Assembly (NCBI GenBank): GCA_963764685.1
Contig: CAVXTT010000019.1
Location: forward strand, 186,001 to 250,000
Length of the DNA stretch: 64,000 nucleotides
Direction: 5' to 3'
Source of the DNA: CAVXTT01 sp963764685
GTDB lineage: Bacteria > Bacteroidota > Ignavibacteria > Ignavibacteriales > Ignavibacteriaceae
Position 1 is the stretch's first letter; every line of letters starts with the position of its first letter. Positions 8,711-17,997 of the stretch are shown in pieces. The notes below the pieces were generated by a model. The model was given only the letters and a program-made list of their open reading frames with translations. It had not been told where the DNA came from and did not search any database. The translations under genes were made by a program, and so were the position numbers.

Positions 8711-9606
8711 CAGTTCACCTTCCGGCTTATCAGCTCAATAAAAATGCTGTGCAGCGAAGGCTCGGCAATATAAAAAGATGTCAGTTCCAGTCTCCCCGAG
8801 AGGTCCCTGATGAATGCGGAAGGATTTACACTTTCTTCTAATTCAAATTCAGCCTGCTGCCCGCTGATCTTTATCCGGCGCAGCGAAGGAAGTAAACTTA
8901 ATACGGCAGGGTCACCGTTAAAGGTTATCCTTATATTATTATTATTAAATTTTCTTTTCAGATCTTTCAGAGCGCCACAGTATACTTCTTTCCCTTTATT
9001 CATCAGCAGAAGGTTTGAGCATAATCTCTCGGCAGTTTCCATCTGGTGGGTTGAAATTATTATTATTTTCCCTTCATCCCTGAACCTGAGTATCTCGCTG
9101 GCAATAAGTTCCTGGTTAAGGGGGTCAAATCCGCTGAAGGGCTCATCAAGCACAATCACTTCAGGGTTGTGTACAACTGCAATGATGAATTGTATTTTCT
9201 GCTGGCTCCCTTTGGAGAGTGATTCAATACTATTGTTCTTCTGATCAAAAATGGAAAGTCTTTTCATCATAGCTTCGGCTTTATCCTTTGCTTCCCTGGC
9301 GGATATGTTTTTCATCCTGCAGAAATAAGTAATAACATCAAAGCATTTGCTCTTCCTGTAAAGACCCCGCTCCTCGGGAAGATAGCCTACTTTATTATAA
9401 TACTCCCCGGAAATAGCATTGCCATCGAAAGTAATTTCACCTGAATCCGGTTTGATGATATTAAGTATAGTTCTTATTGTAGTAGTTTTGCCCGCACCGT
9501 TAGGACCGAGTAGTCCGAATATTTCTCCCTTGTTAACAGTGAAGGATATATCATCTACTGCAGTAACATCCTTATATTTTTTGACGAGGTTATAGATCCG
9601 GAGCAT
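8710..9606 (-). CDS. ABC transporter ATP-binding protein (NatA-like)
   Basis: A 298-aa nucleotide-binding subunit with all the motifs of an active ABC ATPase: Walker A GPNGAGKTTT (about 33-42), signature LSKGSQQKIQF (about 131-141), Walker B VIVLDEPFSGFDP (about 151-163) and the switch histidine in ISTHQME. A roughly 80-residue C-terminal extension follows the core domain, as is usual for the NatA/DrrA group. It precedes its permease partner by one overlapping base. The starts and order indicate a two-gene exporter operon. High confidence for the class, low for the transported solute. Confidence 0.94.
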   Translation of the reverse strand: MLRIYNLVKKYKDVTAVDDISFTVNKGEIFGLLGPNGAGKTTTIRTILNIIKPDSGEITFDGNAISGEYYNKVGYLPEERGLYRKSKCFDVITYFCRMKNISAREAKDKAEAMMKRLSIFDQKNNSIESLSKGSQQKIQFIIAVVHNPEVIVLDEPFSGFDPLNQELIASEILRFRDEGKIIIISTHQMETAERLCSNLLLMNKGKEVYCGALKDLKRKFNNNNIRITFNGDPAVLSLLPSLRRIKISGQQAEFELEESVNPSAFIRDLSGRLELTSFYIAEPSLHSIFIELISRKVN

Positions 9607-9663
9607 TAGTTCTGATTATTATTCCCCTAAAGTTAACAATTAATGTCCAATTCGTTTTAAGGC

Positions 9664-12396
9664 TTATACTCTTTCGGTGTAGAATACATCCTTAAAAACT
9701 ATTTCCCACCGGACACCTGTGCTCGTATCCAGCTTCACCACAGCATCAAGCTGATGCTCGGCGATGGTCTTGAATAATTGCAGTCCTGATGTCTCCCCGT
9801 CATCCTTAATTTCCTTCTGCATTCCTACACCGTTATCGGCAACAACAAGCATTATTGATTCGGGTATAATTCTCTTCAATATTATTTCTAAATAGCCGGT
9901 TTTGTCTCCGGGAAATCCATGCTTAAGTGAATTAATTACCAGTTCCGTTATTATAAGTCCGCAGGGTACAGCAGTATCGATCAGCACGCTGATATCCTCA
10001 AGGTCGGGCCTGAATACAACTTTCTTCTCTTCTTCGAAATGGCTTTCAAAAAGGAGCTCTGCCAGGTCAATAATATATTCTTTCAGATTTACGCGGGATA
10101 GATTCTTCGACTGATATAGTTTCTCGTGCACCAATGCAATTGATCTGATCCTCTTCTGCATATCCTCTATTACAGCTTCAGGATCCGGACCTGCGAAAGC
10201 TGCCCCTTTCAATCTAAGCAGTGAGGAGATCACCTGCATATTGTTTTTAGTCCGGTGATAAAGTTCTCTTAAAAGTACTTCCTTTTCTTTCAGTCTTTCT
10301 TCTATCTGCTTATATGCATCCTGAAGTTTAAGCTGAGCTGCTTTCCTCTCCGTTATATCCATAACGGCACCAAGCAGTTTTTTCGGTCTGCGCGTCTCAT
10401 CCTGGTAAGGACTAATAACAGTATAAAGATATTTAATTTTTCCTCCGTCGAGAACTATTCTTGATTCTTCCTCAATTCTTTCTCCACGGTTCAAAGAGGT
10501 GCTCAGGGCATCCTGCACTATTTCCCGGTCCTCAGGATGGAAATAATTGATCACCTCTTTCATAGAAGGAATGCCTGCTTTAACATCTCTCTCAAATATT
10601 TCAAACAAAGTTTCAGACCAGGTCATTTCTCCTGTTACTGGATAAATTTCAAAGCTGCCCATATTTGACAACCTCTGAGCACTCAGCAGTTTTGATTCAT
10701 TTTCTGCTATATTCTGAAGCGCAATCCCGAGTTCTTCCTCAAGTTTCTTCTGCTCTGTAATATCAGTATTCGTACCGAACCATCTGATGATATTGTTTGA
10801 ATCGTCATATACGGGGAGCGCCCTTGAAAGGAACCAGCGGTATTCGCCATACCTGCTTCTAAGAAGAAATGTATCCTCCCAGGAAGTTCCATTGCTGACA
10901 GATTCTATAAATTTCTTTTCGACCCTGTCTACATACAGGGGATGATGCACTTTTCTCCAGTATGTCGAATCCATCATTTCATCAACGGTGTAGCCGGTAT
11001 AATCATACCACCGCTTATTATACCAGAAGACCCTCCCTTTGTTATCTGCCATCCAGGCAAGCTGGGATATACTATCGGCAAGTGTTCTGAAATTTTCCTC
11101 ACTATCACGGAGGGAATCTTCAGCTCTCTTTTTATCAGTCAGATCTCTGAATACATAAACATAAAGCACAACAAGATCAGCACTGATAACAGGAACAACA
11201 GTGTAGGATAATATTTTTTCTTTGCTGTTTCTTCTATTCCTCAAAATCAGCTCGTAGTTTTCTACATATTCTCCCTTGAGAGCTCTGGAGACAGGCCATT
11301 CTTCGACCGGCATCACCCGTCCATCGAGATATAAGATCTCGAAATCATTTACATAATCCTTGAGACGGGAATACATTTCCTGTTCAGATTTGAATCCGTG
11401 TAATGCAAGCCCTTCCTTATTCATAAAAGTTGTATTACCGGAGGGGTCTTCAATTCCTACACCCACCGGCAGGTTATCTATAGTAGCAGCAAGTTTCCCC
11501 CGTTCAAGTTCAAGATGTTCAGCAAGTATCCGGTATTGCTCTTCATTGTTCTGTAAAGCCTCTTCAGCTTTTCTTCTTTCTGTTATATCCTGGAATACTG
11601 TAAGATATCCTTCCCCATCCTCCATCGGCATTTTATCTATTGAGATAATAACTGTCTTCATTTCCCCCTCCCGGCTCTTCATCTGAACTTCAAAATTACG
11701 CACGCAGCCGTATTTTTTTATCAGCTCAATTGCCTCATCTCTCTTTAAAGGATCAGGCAGGAGATTGAGAGAAACAGAATTCTTACCGATGACCTCCTCT
11801 TTGGTTAAACCCATCATTTTAAGGAAATTCTCATTTGCTTCTAATATACCGTGATCAATTGTAGTAATGATCATACCATTAGGGTTATTAAAGAACGCTG
11901 TGGCAAAACGCTCCTCACTTTTGGTCAGTTTTATGGCAGATCCTATATCCCCCGGGCCTTCCGGTTGTTTTTGTGTAGTGATACCTGAATAAATAAAAGC
12001 GATGGTTTTTTCAGAGGGACAGAATGCATTAACTTCAAAATGCTTATCAGAAGTACGGATGTACTGGCTGAATGTAATGGGAGGTCCGTTCTTTAGCAGC
12101 TCAGAGTAATTTGTTAAACGTGTTTTTTTTACTAAATATGGGAGAATTAATGAGGCAAGATTTTCCTTAATATTATCTGCCGGGATCCCGGTTTCAATTT
12201 CAAAGGCAGGATTGATGTCTAAAATCTTTAGGTCGGTTACCTCACCTTTTGAATTCTGGAGCGGCTCAGAAATCAGCATAGCTTTAGTGCAGGAATAAAA
12301 AAGAGACCTGTAGAGATTGCTCTGAATTCCAATATTGCCTGACTTCTGTTTCAGAACGTCTTTAACGCTTTTTTTAGAATTACTTCCGGGTTTCAT
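9664..12396 (-). CDS. Multi-PAS sensor histidine kinase, HisKA_2 type
   Basis: A 910-aa protein with no convincing membrane segment, so probably cytoplasmic. Reading N to C: a degenerate PAS-like segment (about 30-130), then four PAS domains (about 160-285, 300-420, 430-560 and 575-690), several followed by PAC-type motifs such as TVFQDITERRKAEE and GTNTDITEQKKLEE. The phosphoacceptor helix is LLRELYHRTKNNMQVISSLL (about 712-731), which is the HisKA_2 form rather than the common HisKA. The ATPase domain has NSLKHGFPG and VVADNGVGMQ. HisKA_2 kinases often pair with unlinked response regulators, and none is encoded next to it. The PAS array suggests sensing of redox state, light or small molecules. 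Confidence 0.9.
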   Translation of the reverse strand: MKPGSNSKKSVKDVLKQKSGNIGIQSNLYRSLFYSCTKAMLISEPLQNSKGEVTDLKILDINPAFEIETGIPADNIKENLASLILPYLVKKTRLTNYSELLKNGPPITFSQYIRTSDKHFEVNAFCPSEKTIAFIYSGITTQKQPEGPGDIGSAIKLTKSEERFATAFFNNPNGMIITTIDHGILEANENFLKMMGLTKEEVIGKNSVSLNLLPDPLKRDEAIELIKKYGCVRNFEVQMKSREGEMKTVIISIDKMPMEDGEGYLTVFQDITERRKAEEALQNNEEQYRILAEHLELERGKLAATIDNLPVGVGIEDPSGNTTFMNKEGLALHGFKSEQEMYSRLKDYVNDFEILYLDGRVMPVEEWPVSRALKGEYVENYELILRNRRNSKEKILSYTVVPVISADLVVLYVYVFRDLTDKKRAEDSLRDSEENFRTLADSISQLAWMADNKGRVFWYNKRWYDYTGYTVDEMMDSTYWRKVHHPLYVDRVEKKFIESVSNGTSWEDTFLLRSRYGEYRWFLSRALPVYDDSNNIIRWFGTNTDITEQKKLEEELGIALQNIAENESKLLSAQRLSNMGSFEIYPVTGEMTWSETLFEIFERDVKAGIPSMKEVINYFHPEDREIVQDALSTSLNRGERIEEESRIVLDGGKIKYLYTVISPYQDETRRPKKLLGAVMDITERKAAQLKLQDAYKQIEERLKEKEVLLRELYHRTKNNMQVISSLLRLKGAAFAGPDPEAVIEDMQKRIRSIALVHEKLYQSKNLSRVNLKEYIIDLAELLFESHFEEEKKVVFRPDLEDISVLIDTAVPCGLIITELVINSLKHGFPGDKTGYLEIILKRIIPESIMLVVADNGVGMQKEIKDDGETSGLQLFKTIAEHQLDAVVKLDTSTGVRWEIVFKDVFYTERV

Positions 12397-12534
12397 TTAT
12401 AAGTTGAGGGATCAATACAAATAAAATAATTAAAACAGAACTAAATACAAGAAGAATCTGATAAAGGGAAATAATTTTTCGTTAAGAACTTAAGTAATAA
12501 AAGGATTTTGTAATTGAGAATCTACATAAATAAA

Positions 12535-12560
12535 AAAGCCGGACGTTACCATCCGGCTTT
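12535..12560 (-). terminator. Intrinsic terminator of the multiheme cytochrome gene
   Basis: A perfect 9-bp stem, AAAGCCGGA (12535-12543) with TCCGGCTTT (12552-12560), encloses an 8-nt loop. Read on the minus strand it is followed by a run of six T residues, and it lies 22 nt beyond the cytochrome stop codon. This is a textbook rho-independent terminator. Confidence 0.9.
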
Positions 12561-12581
12561 CTCACTAATATAACCAACAAA

Positions 12582-14940
12582 TTACTTTAAGAGAACCATC
12601 TTCTTTGTTTGTCTGAAAGAAGCAGATCCGTCAAGTGCATTTGCTTCTATCGTGTAGAAGTAAATACCTGACGAAACATTTAGATTGCTTGTACTGAATT
12701 CAACTTCGTGAGAACCTGACTGCATTGTTGAATTAACAAGAACTTTAACCACTTCTCCGGCAATATTATAAACAGCTATCTTCACGTTACTCTCAGAAGG
12801 AAGTACATAGTTGATAGTTGTCGAAGGATTGAACGGATTAGGATAGTTCTGGGAAATGCTGTAATTCTTAGGTCCTTGCCCTATGATCACTTCAATTTCC
12901 TTTGAATATTTAAATGTACCATCGAAGTCAACCTGTTTCAGTCTGTAAAGAACCTTCGTGCCAACTTCAAGATTTGTAACTTCGTCGTTAAAGAAGTAGT
13001 TCTTATTTTCAGTAGAAGTACCGGCACCTTCAACATATCCTATTCTGTTCCAGGTGCTTCCGGTCTTACGTTCTATTTCAAATCCTGCATTGTTGGTTTC
13101 GGTAGATGTCATCCAGTTAAGGGTAACGTGACTTCCTTCAACTTCTGCATCGAATGTCGTTAACTGAACAGGTATTACTCCGCCGATGGCTAAAATGGAT
13201 CTGGTCAGAACATCGATGGCAAATTTAGGATTGTGCATACCGTGACTTCCATCGTAGGATATCAGCATATAGTTCCAGAATGCCTTGGTCTGTTCGGGTG
13301 TAGTTACCTGGCTCCAGATTACTGTATCCTGGCCAACCGGGGGAAGATAATAACGGAGCTTATTTTCCAATCCTGAAATTTCATCAGGAATGCTTTCAAT
13401 CTGGTTATCACCGTCGTAATCAAAGGAAGCCATAAAATCATCCCAGCCGGTCTTTTGTCCGTGGCAGGGGACGCAGGCTTTTGTATATTCAAATCCTGTT
13501 TCTGAGTTTGACAGATTCCAGGAGTGTCCGCCTACCTTATCACGGTTAACGTTTCCTGTATCTACTGTTGCATACATATGGCAGCCGACGCAGGTATTGC
13601 CAACTGCAAATCTATGGTTGCCGGTTAAGAATGCTGTACCAAAACTTGCTGCATTCTGACCAAACAATACATCTGACTGAACTGAATGATGCGGACCCCA
13701 CGTACTGCTGGCCGGCGGTGTAGCAGTGTAGGTTACTACATTTCTTCTTGCCTTATGGCAGTTCATACAAACCTGACCTGTACCACCGTAATTGGTGTAT
13801 GAGTATGCGTTGCCGAGGGTATCAGAACCAGCAGGTGTATAACGCAAGGAAGCAACATTTTCATTTCCGTGAGGATCGTGGCAGGTTGCACAGGTAATTG
13901 CAACGTGGTCTGCTACAACCATTCCGGTTGTATTAGTTGTTACATCCTTTTGTAAAGTTGATGTATCCTTTTGCATCGTGGCAGCGGATACAATTTCCGA
14001 GACTATTGTTCTGTGAGGATGAACCCTGAGCAAATGAATTGCTCCATACAGCTTCGGCGTGAACAGAATTCTCATATTCAGAATATTTATTATGTCTCCA
14101 CGGTTCATCGTGGCACTGACCGCAGATACCATCTTCACGGCTAATTTGAATATTAGCAACTACACCGCCAAAAGCGTGCTCGCTTCCAGGACCGTGACAG
14201 GCTTCGCAGCCTATTGTTGCGTGGTTAACGAGACCCGGGAAGTTTGTCTTCAATGAATCCCATTTACCGGCATTAGGAGGACCCTGCCATACCCAGCCAA
14301 GCTGAGCAGCAACATCATCAAAACCGTTATTTGCAGCAACTACATTATGATCATAACCGGTAGTATGGCATTTCATACAGGAAGTACTGTACGATGCTGA
14401 ACCGGAGGTGACCTCAACTTTAAATATCGTAGCGTGTCCGGAAGTTTTCCATTTATTAAAAATATCTATGAATTTAGGTGTACTTCCGTGGCAGGACATA
14501 CAATTTGGATATGCCGCAGGAACACCTTCGTAATTTCCGACACCTACAAAATTAGCTGCAACAATGGTAGCAGTTGTATCGTGGCTGCCGCTGGTTGTAA
14601 CCATGTGCAGACTGATCTCATATTCCCCTTTTACTTCAGGTTTGAAATAAACCCAGGTAGGATTGAAGACCGTAAGGGTTGCATTAGATCCTGCAGGTTG
14701 AGAAGTAATAGTAAAATCAGCACTGGTAATTGCGGCAGTGCTGCCCCAGTTCCAGGCTGATAAATAAACATATGTTCCGTTGGGAACTATTTTAAGTCCC
14801 GTAGAAACTGAATTTGTCGGTAATCCTAACGATGTAACACTATGAGGTGTTACATTTTCTATGACAATCTTCCCTCTTTGAGCCATAGAAAAATTTACTG
14901 TCAGAAAAACGACTAATAAAGCAAGTAAAGCTTTTTTCAT
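12582..14940 (-). CDS. T9SS-sorted nine-heme c-type cytochrome (frameshifted)
   Basis: The gene starts at ATG 14940 with a clear signal peptide (MKKALLALLVVFLTVNFSMA) and ends in a T9SS type A sorting domain with QNYPNPFNPSTTINY and a final KMVLLK. Nine CxxCH heme sites follow in order: CMSCH, CMKCH, CEACH, CGQCH, CIRCH, CATCH, CMNCH, CVGCH and CVPCH. An Ig-like beta region precedes the first heme. The frame breaks at 13948-13951, where a run of four A on the coding strand should probably be three; removing one base joins YINFTK to DVTTNTTG and gives one protein of about 785 aa. The protein should be hemylated in the periplasm and then secreted to the cell surface, suggesting extracellular electron transfer. 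The physiological partner is unknown. Confidence 0.87.
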
Positions 14941-15238
14941 TTAGCGAACTCCCACAATATATAAATAATTAACAAATCGGAAGGTTTTAAGCAAAAAGTG
15001 TTCCCACTTTTGGGGAATCAAGACGTTTAATTTTTTAACATATTGTGAAGTATCTCTTCTAATAATTAAGAATAATGATCATTGCCCATTTTCACTAATG
15101 CAAATCATTTGCTAACTATTAAGTATGGATATATGTAAAGAAAGGTAAATAGGGAAACAGGACTTTATTTTCCCATAAACGTTTTGTTGTAAAAGGATCT
15201 TCCTTTTTATCGGTTTTCCCCTGAAAGAATTCACTTCC

Positions 15239-15580
15239 TCAATCTGAATCGATATGAAATTTGTGAAGAAATCTATGAAAGAAGGGAACGAAAAGTACAC
15301 CAACAACGACAAGGAAAATAATTCCGGAGAAAAGGGCATACACAGATGCAAAAAGCTTCCCGGCTTCGGAGTGTAATTCATTTACCGGTCCCATTCCCCC
15401 CAGGATCATTGATGCATTCAGAAATGAGTCGATAATTGATAAATTTTCTGTAAAGTGGTATCCGAGTACACCGACCAGTAATGAAAAAATTACTACCGAG
15501 GCAGCACCGATAAAATGTTTTACAATCCGGAGATAAAATTTTCTTTTGGGAAGGAGGGGTTTTCTTCGATGTTCATACAT
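15239..15580 (-). CDS. Two-TM ion-channel-like membrane protein with non-canonical pore loop
   Basis: A 113-aa protein from ATG 15580 (MYEHRRKPLL); an alternative in-frame start 10 codons upstream is less likely. It has a basic N-terminus, a first membrane helix (about 22-42), a pore-loop-like segment IIDSFLNASMILGGMGPV, then AGKLFASVYALFSGIIFLVV as the second membrane helix and a charged tail. The order and spacing match the TM1-pore-TM2 unit of potassium channels, including the GK/RLFA-x-x-YALF pattern at the start of TM2. The potassium filter TVGYGD is replaced by GGMGPV. The homology to channels is my inference; the membrane topology is read directly. Confidence 0.65.
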   Translation of the reverse strand: MYEHRRKPLLPKRKFYLRIVKHFIGAASVVIFSLLVGVLGYHFTENLSIIDSFLNASMILGGMGPVNELHSEAGKLFASVYALFSGIIFLVVVGVLFVPFFHRFLHKFHIDSD

Positions 15581-15692
15581 AGTAAAAACCTTTTCAATTT
15601 GATAATGCATAAATATATATGAATTATCGAAGATATTTTCTTTAAAAGTTAGTTCGAAGGGGGATTTACAAGATTAAATAATCTGTGAACGA

Positions 15693-16661
15693 TTATCTCG
15701 TCCGGCGTAAGACGTTCCGTTTTCCTTTATCTCCGTTTCCATTCCCCATGCGGTTAAGGATTAACGAAGTAATTACACCAATCACTACCATTACGATCAT
15801 AAATACGGAATATGACCATACCCAGGGAATGCCTTCCGTCATAATTGTGAATTCTGACATTCCGAAAATGCCTGCAAGAAGATTTAAGGGAAGAAAAATT
15901 ACGTTTATTATAGTCAGTTTCTTCAGCAGGATGTTCATATTATTATTTATCAGGTTGCCCCTTGCATCCATTAAACCGGATAAAATTGTTGAGTAAATCT
16001 CTGCCTGTTTATAGCACTGATTATTTTCAATTATCAGATCATCGAGAGTTTCGAGTTCTTCCTCCGTGATGCCTAATTTCTGGGCGCTGTTTTTAAGCTT
16101 TATCAATACCGTAAAATTCGAGTTGATAGCATTTATGTAGTACACAAGGCTTTCGCTGAGATTGAACATCTGTACAAGATATTTATTTTCCAGCGATACC
16201 GTTATCTTGCTCTGAAGCTCCTTCGACATCATATTTATGGCTTTAATATGCTCATTATAATGCCGTACGGTATAGAATAATATCTTAAGCACATAATCAA
16301 ACAAAGAATTCACTTTATTGAATGCGCGTCTGTTGAACAGATCGTAATCTTCTTCTAAAATTATGAGGAGCTTTTGTGGGAAGAGGATTAAACCTATGGA
16401 TCCTACCTTAAACTCAAGCTGATTTTCAAAGGAATAATTTTTCGGACGCTTCCAGATCATAAAAGTATAATCTTTCTCGAACTCAATACGGGAGATCTCA
16501 TCAGCATCAAGAGATGAGGAGAGTGTGTGCTCGTCAAAATCGAGCCTGGCTAAGATTGCCTGTTTTTCTTTATCATCCGGGTTGACGTATAAATCAATCA
16601 GGTTGTCCTCTCTATCGCTTGAGACAAGTGACTTATCAGCGATATCAAATTTCCTGAGCAT
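15693..16661 (-). CDS. CorA-family divalent cation transporter (GMS variant)
   Basis: A 322-aa protein of normal CorA length, with an N-terminal alpha/beta cytoplasmic domain, a long helical region (about 130-245) and two C-terminal membrane helices (about 255-275 and 290-312). The end of the first helix reads AGIFGMSEF, where canonical CorA has the GMN selectivity motif. The PLNLLAGIFGM context leaves no doubt about the family. A GMS-type loop occurs in some CorA-like clades and may alter metal preference. The gene is 112 nt downstream of no obvious partner, and the channel-like gene follows it 112 nt away. A basic tail (GDKGKRNVLRRTR) faces the cytoplasm. Confidence 0.88.
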   Translation of the reverse strand: MLRKFDIADKSLVSSDREDNLIDLYVNPDDKEKQAILARLDFDEHTLSSSLDADEISRIEFEKDYTFMIWKRPKNYSFENQLEFKVGSIGLILFPQKLLIILEEDYDLFNRRAFNKVNSLFDYVLKILFYTVRHYNEHIKAINMMSKELQSKITVSLENKYLVQMFNLSESLVYYINAINSNFTVLIKLKNSAQKLGITEEELETLDDLIIENNQCYKQAEIYSTILSGLMDARGNLINNNMNILLKKLTIINVIFLPLNLLAGIFGMSEFTIMTEGIPWVWSYSVFMIVMVVIGVITSLILNRMGNGNGDKGKRNVLRRTR

Positions 16662-17435
16662 TTAAAACCTCCTTCCGGTATAGGTTAGATTAAAAACTAT
16701 TTATGATTTCCCCGCCTGCCTGGTACAACGCTGCCGGGTGCTGCCCCAAATGATAATATCTCTGCAGCAGCTTCAACTGCGTATATAAATTTTCAGAATT
16801 GAGTGAATAAATATAACTTTTCTTCTATGTAATTACCAAAGCTTCTCTTTAAATAAACTGTGGTAATTTTTTATCACTCCCCTCTATTCTTATTCTCCTG
16901 TCCTCTCTGCTCAAAAGATGGTTGGGATGAATTCTCCCGCAATATGTTTATGCCATTTACATTTTTGCACACATTTGTAAAGGGTATATAATTTTAGAAG
17001 TGTTTACACCAACTCAACAGTTAATAAATTAATCATACGTTTTCCATTTTATTTATCCCCCTAATGAAGTCTTTAACAATTAATAATTCATAACCGGTAT
17101 TTTTATACTTCCCGTAAAAATCGCAGTTTAAAGTCAATCCGCTTAAAAATATAACTTCTAATACTTTAAAAATACCTACACTCCGTTTATCATCCATCTA
17201 TCATCCGTCTATCATCCGTTTATCTTCCATAGCCGGACGTATGATAGACGAACCTTAAACCCACCTTAAACCCGTTTTGGTAGTTTTTTATTAGAAATTT
17301 ATTGCCATTAATTGTCTTTATAAGACAACTTGACAGGAAAGGTCAGAATTAAATAAGGAGAAGGGCTTTGAGTTTCACATCAGGATTATTTTTTTGAATG
17401 CTTTACTATAGCAATTTATAAGCTTACATTGAAGT
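16662..17435. other. Intergenic region with an 11-bp repeat array
   Basis: A 774-bp AT-rich gap between the divergent CorA-type and 76-aa genes. Apart from the 11-bp-period array at 17184-17272 I see no gene, RNA or strong hairpin. Both flanking promoters must lie here, but none was identifiable by eye. Confidence 0.6.
17184..17272. repeat. 11-bp-period tandem array with inverted head (family A, copy 1)
   Basis: Four 11-mers, CGTTTATCATC, CATCTATCATC, CGTCTATCATC and CGTTTATCTTC, occupy 17184-17227. A head sequence with AGCCGGAC follows, then an inverted unit GTATGATAGACG at 17239-17250. Immediately after it, AACCTTAAACC and CACCTTAAACC (17251-17272) form a second, different array with the same 11-bp step. 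On the opposite strand the unit reads CGGATGATAAA, the same as in the copies at 28850, 41181 and 56693. Confidence 0.85.
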
Positions 17436-17666
17436 ATGGATAAAGTTTCAGAATCAATAGTAAATTATTTTAACAAGAAGGGGTATGAAATAACTTATTT
17501 CACCGCGGATAAAGAGAAAAAACCTTCAGGAACATTTACCATTTATTATGTAAATGTCGCAAGCAAGAACATTATATCCAGAAATCAATCACAGGTTTCA
17601 TACGACGAAGCACTTATATCTGCATACTACAGTATAAAATCTGATGAGCTAAAAGTAACTGTATAG
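17436..17666 (+). CDS. Small hypothetical protein, 76 aa
   Basis: One of only two plausible plus-strand genes. The 76-aa product is soluble, with a helical N-terminus (MDKVSESIVNYFNKKGYEI), an alternating beta-like middle and a helical segment SYDEALISAYYSIKSDEL. Amino-acid composition is protein-like, not what non-coding AT-rich DNA usually gives. The upstream sequence has only a weak purine stretch as ribosome binding site. I do not recognise the family. It is flanked by repeats and followed 27 nt later by a large inverted repeat. Real coding status is likely but unproven. Confidence 0.45.
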   Translation: MDKVSESIVNYFNKKGYEITYFTADKEKKPSGTFTIYYVNVASKNIISRNQSQVSYDEALISAYYSIKSDELKVTV

Positions 17667-17692
17667 TTTATAAAATCTGAGGTGAAACGCCC

Positions 17693-17942
17693 ACCTGTCC
17701 TTTCCTGAGAAGAAATAAGTTTTCAAAAGATTTTACACATTTGGGAAGGACAGGTCAACTTCTCAATATTTGTGAATTATTTATTCGGGGTTGACCTGTC
17801 CGTACGAAGCTTTTCATTTTTTATTGATTTCTAGATTAATTAGAATATTTAAAGATCCTTGCGGAACGCTATATGGGGGAGTTGCATATGCGGAATGCTA
17901 TATGGGGGAGTTGCCCCAGGCGGAACGCTCACTGAGCGTTCC
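17693..17942. repeat. Inverted and direct repeats between the 76-aa gene and dinB
   Basis: ACCTGTCCTTTCC (17693-17705) pairs with GGGAAGGACAGGT (17743-17755) with one mismatch; GACCTGTCC recurs near 17791. Then a 25-bp direct repeat beginning GCGGAACGCTATATGGGG occurs at 17861-17885 and 17890-17914. A third, shorter copy at 17920 ends as the 21-bp perfect palindrome GGAACGCTCA-C-TGAGCGTTCC (17922-17942). The last may act as a bidirectional terminator for dinB, whose stop is 56 bp away. No gene is visible from 17667 to 17997. Confidence 0.7.
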
Positions 17943-17997
17943 TTACATTTCCTTTTTAGTAATCCCTGACCCGGTTCGACTCCATTCAAGTACAATT

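Noticed and set aside
17184..17272. 11-bp arrays as CRISPR or telomere-like repeats
   Set aside because: No spacers, short unit and a head with inverted arm; they form their own class.
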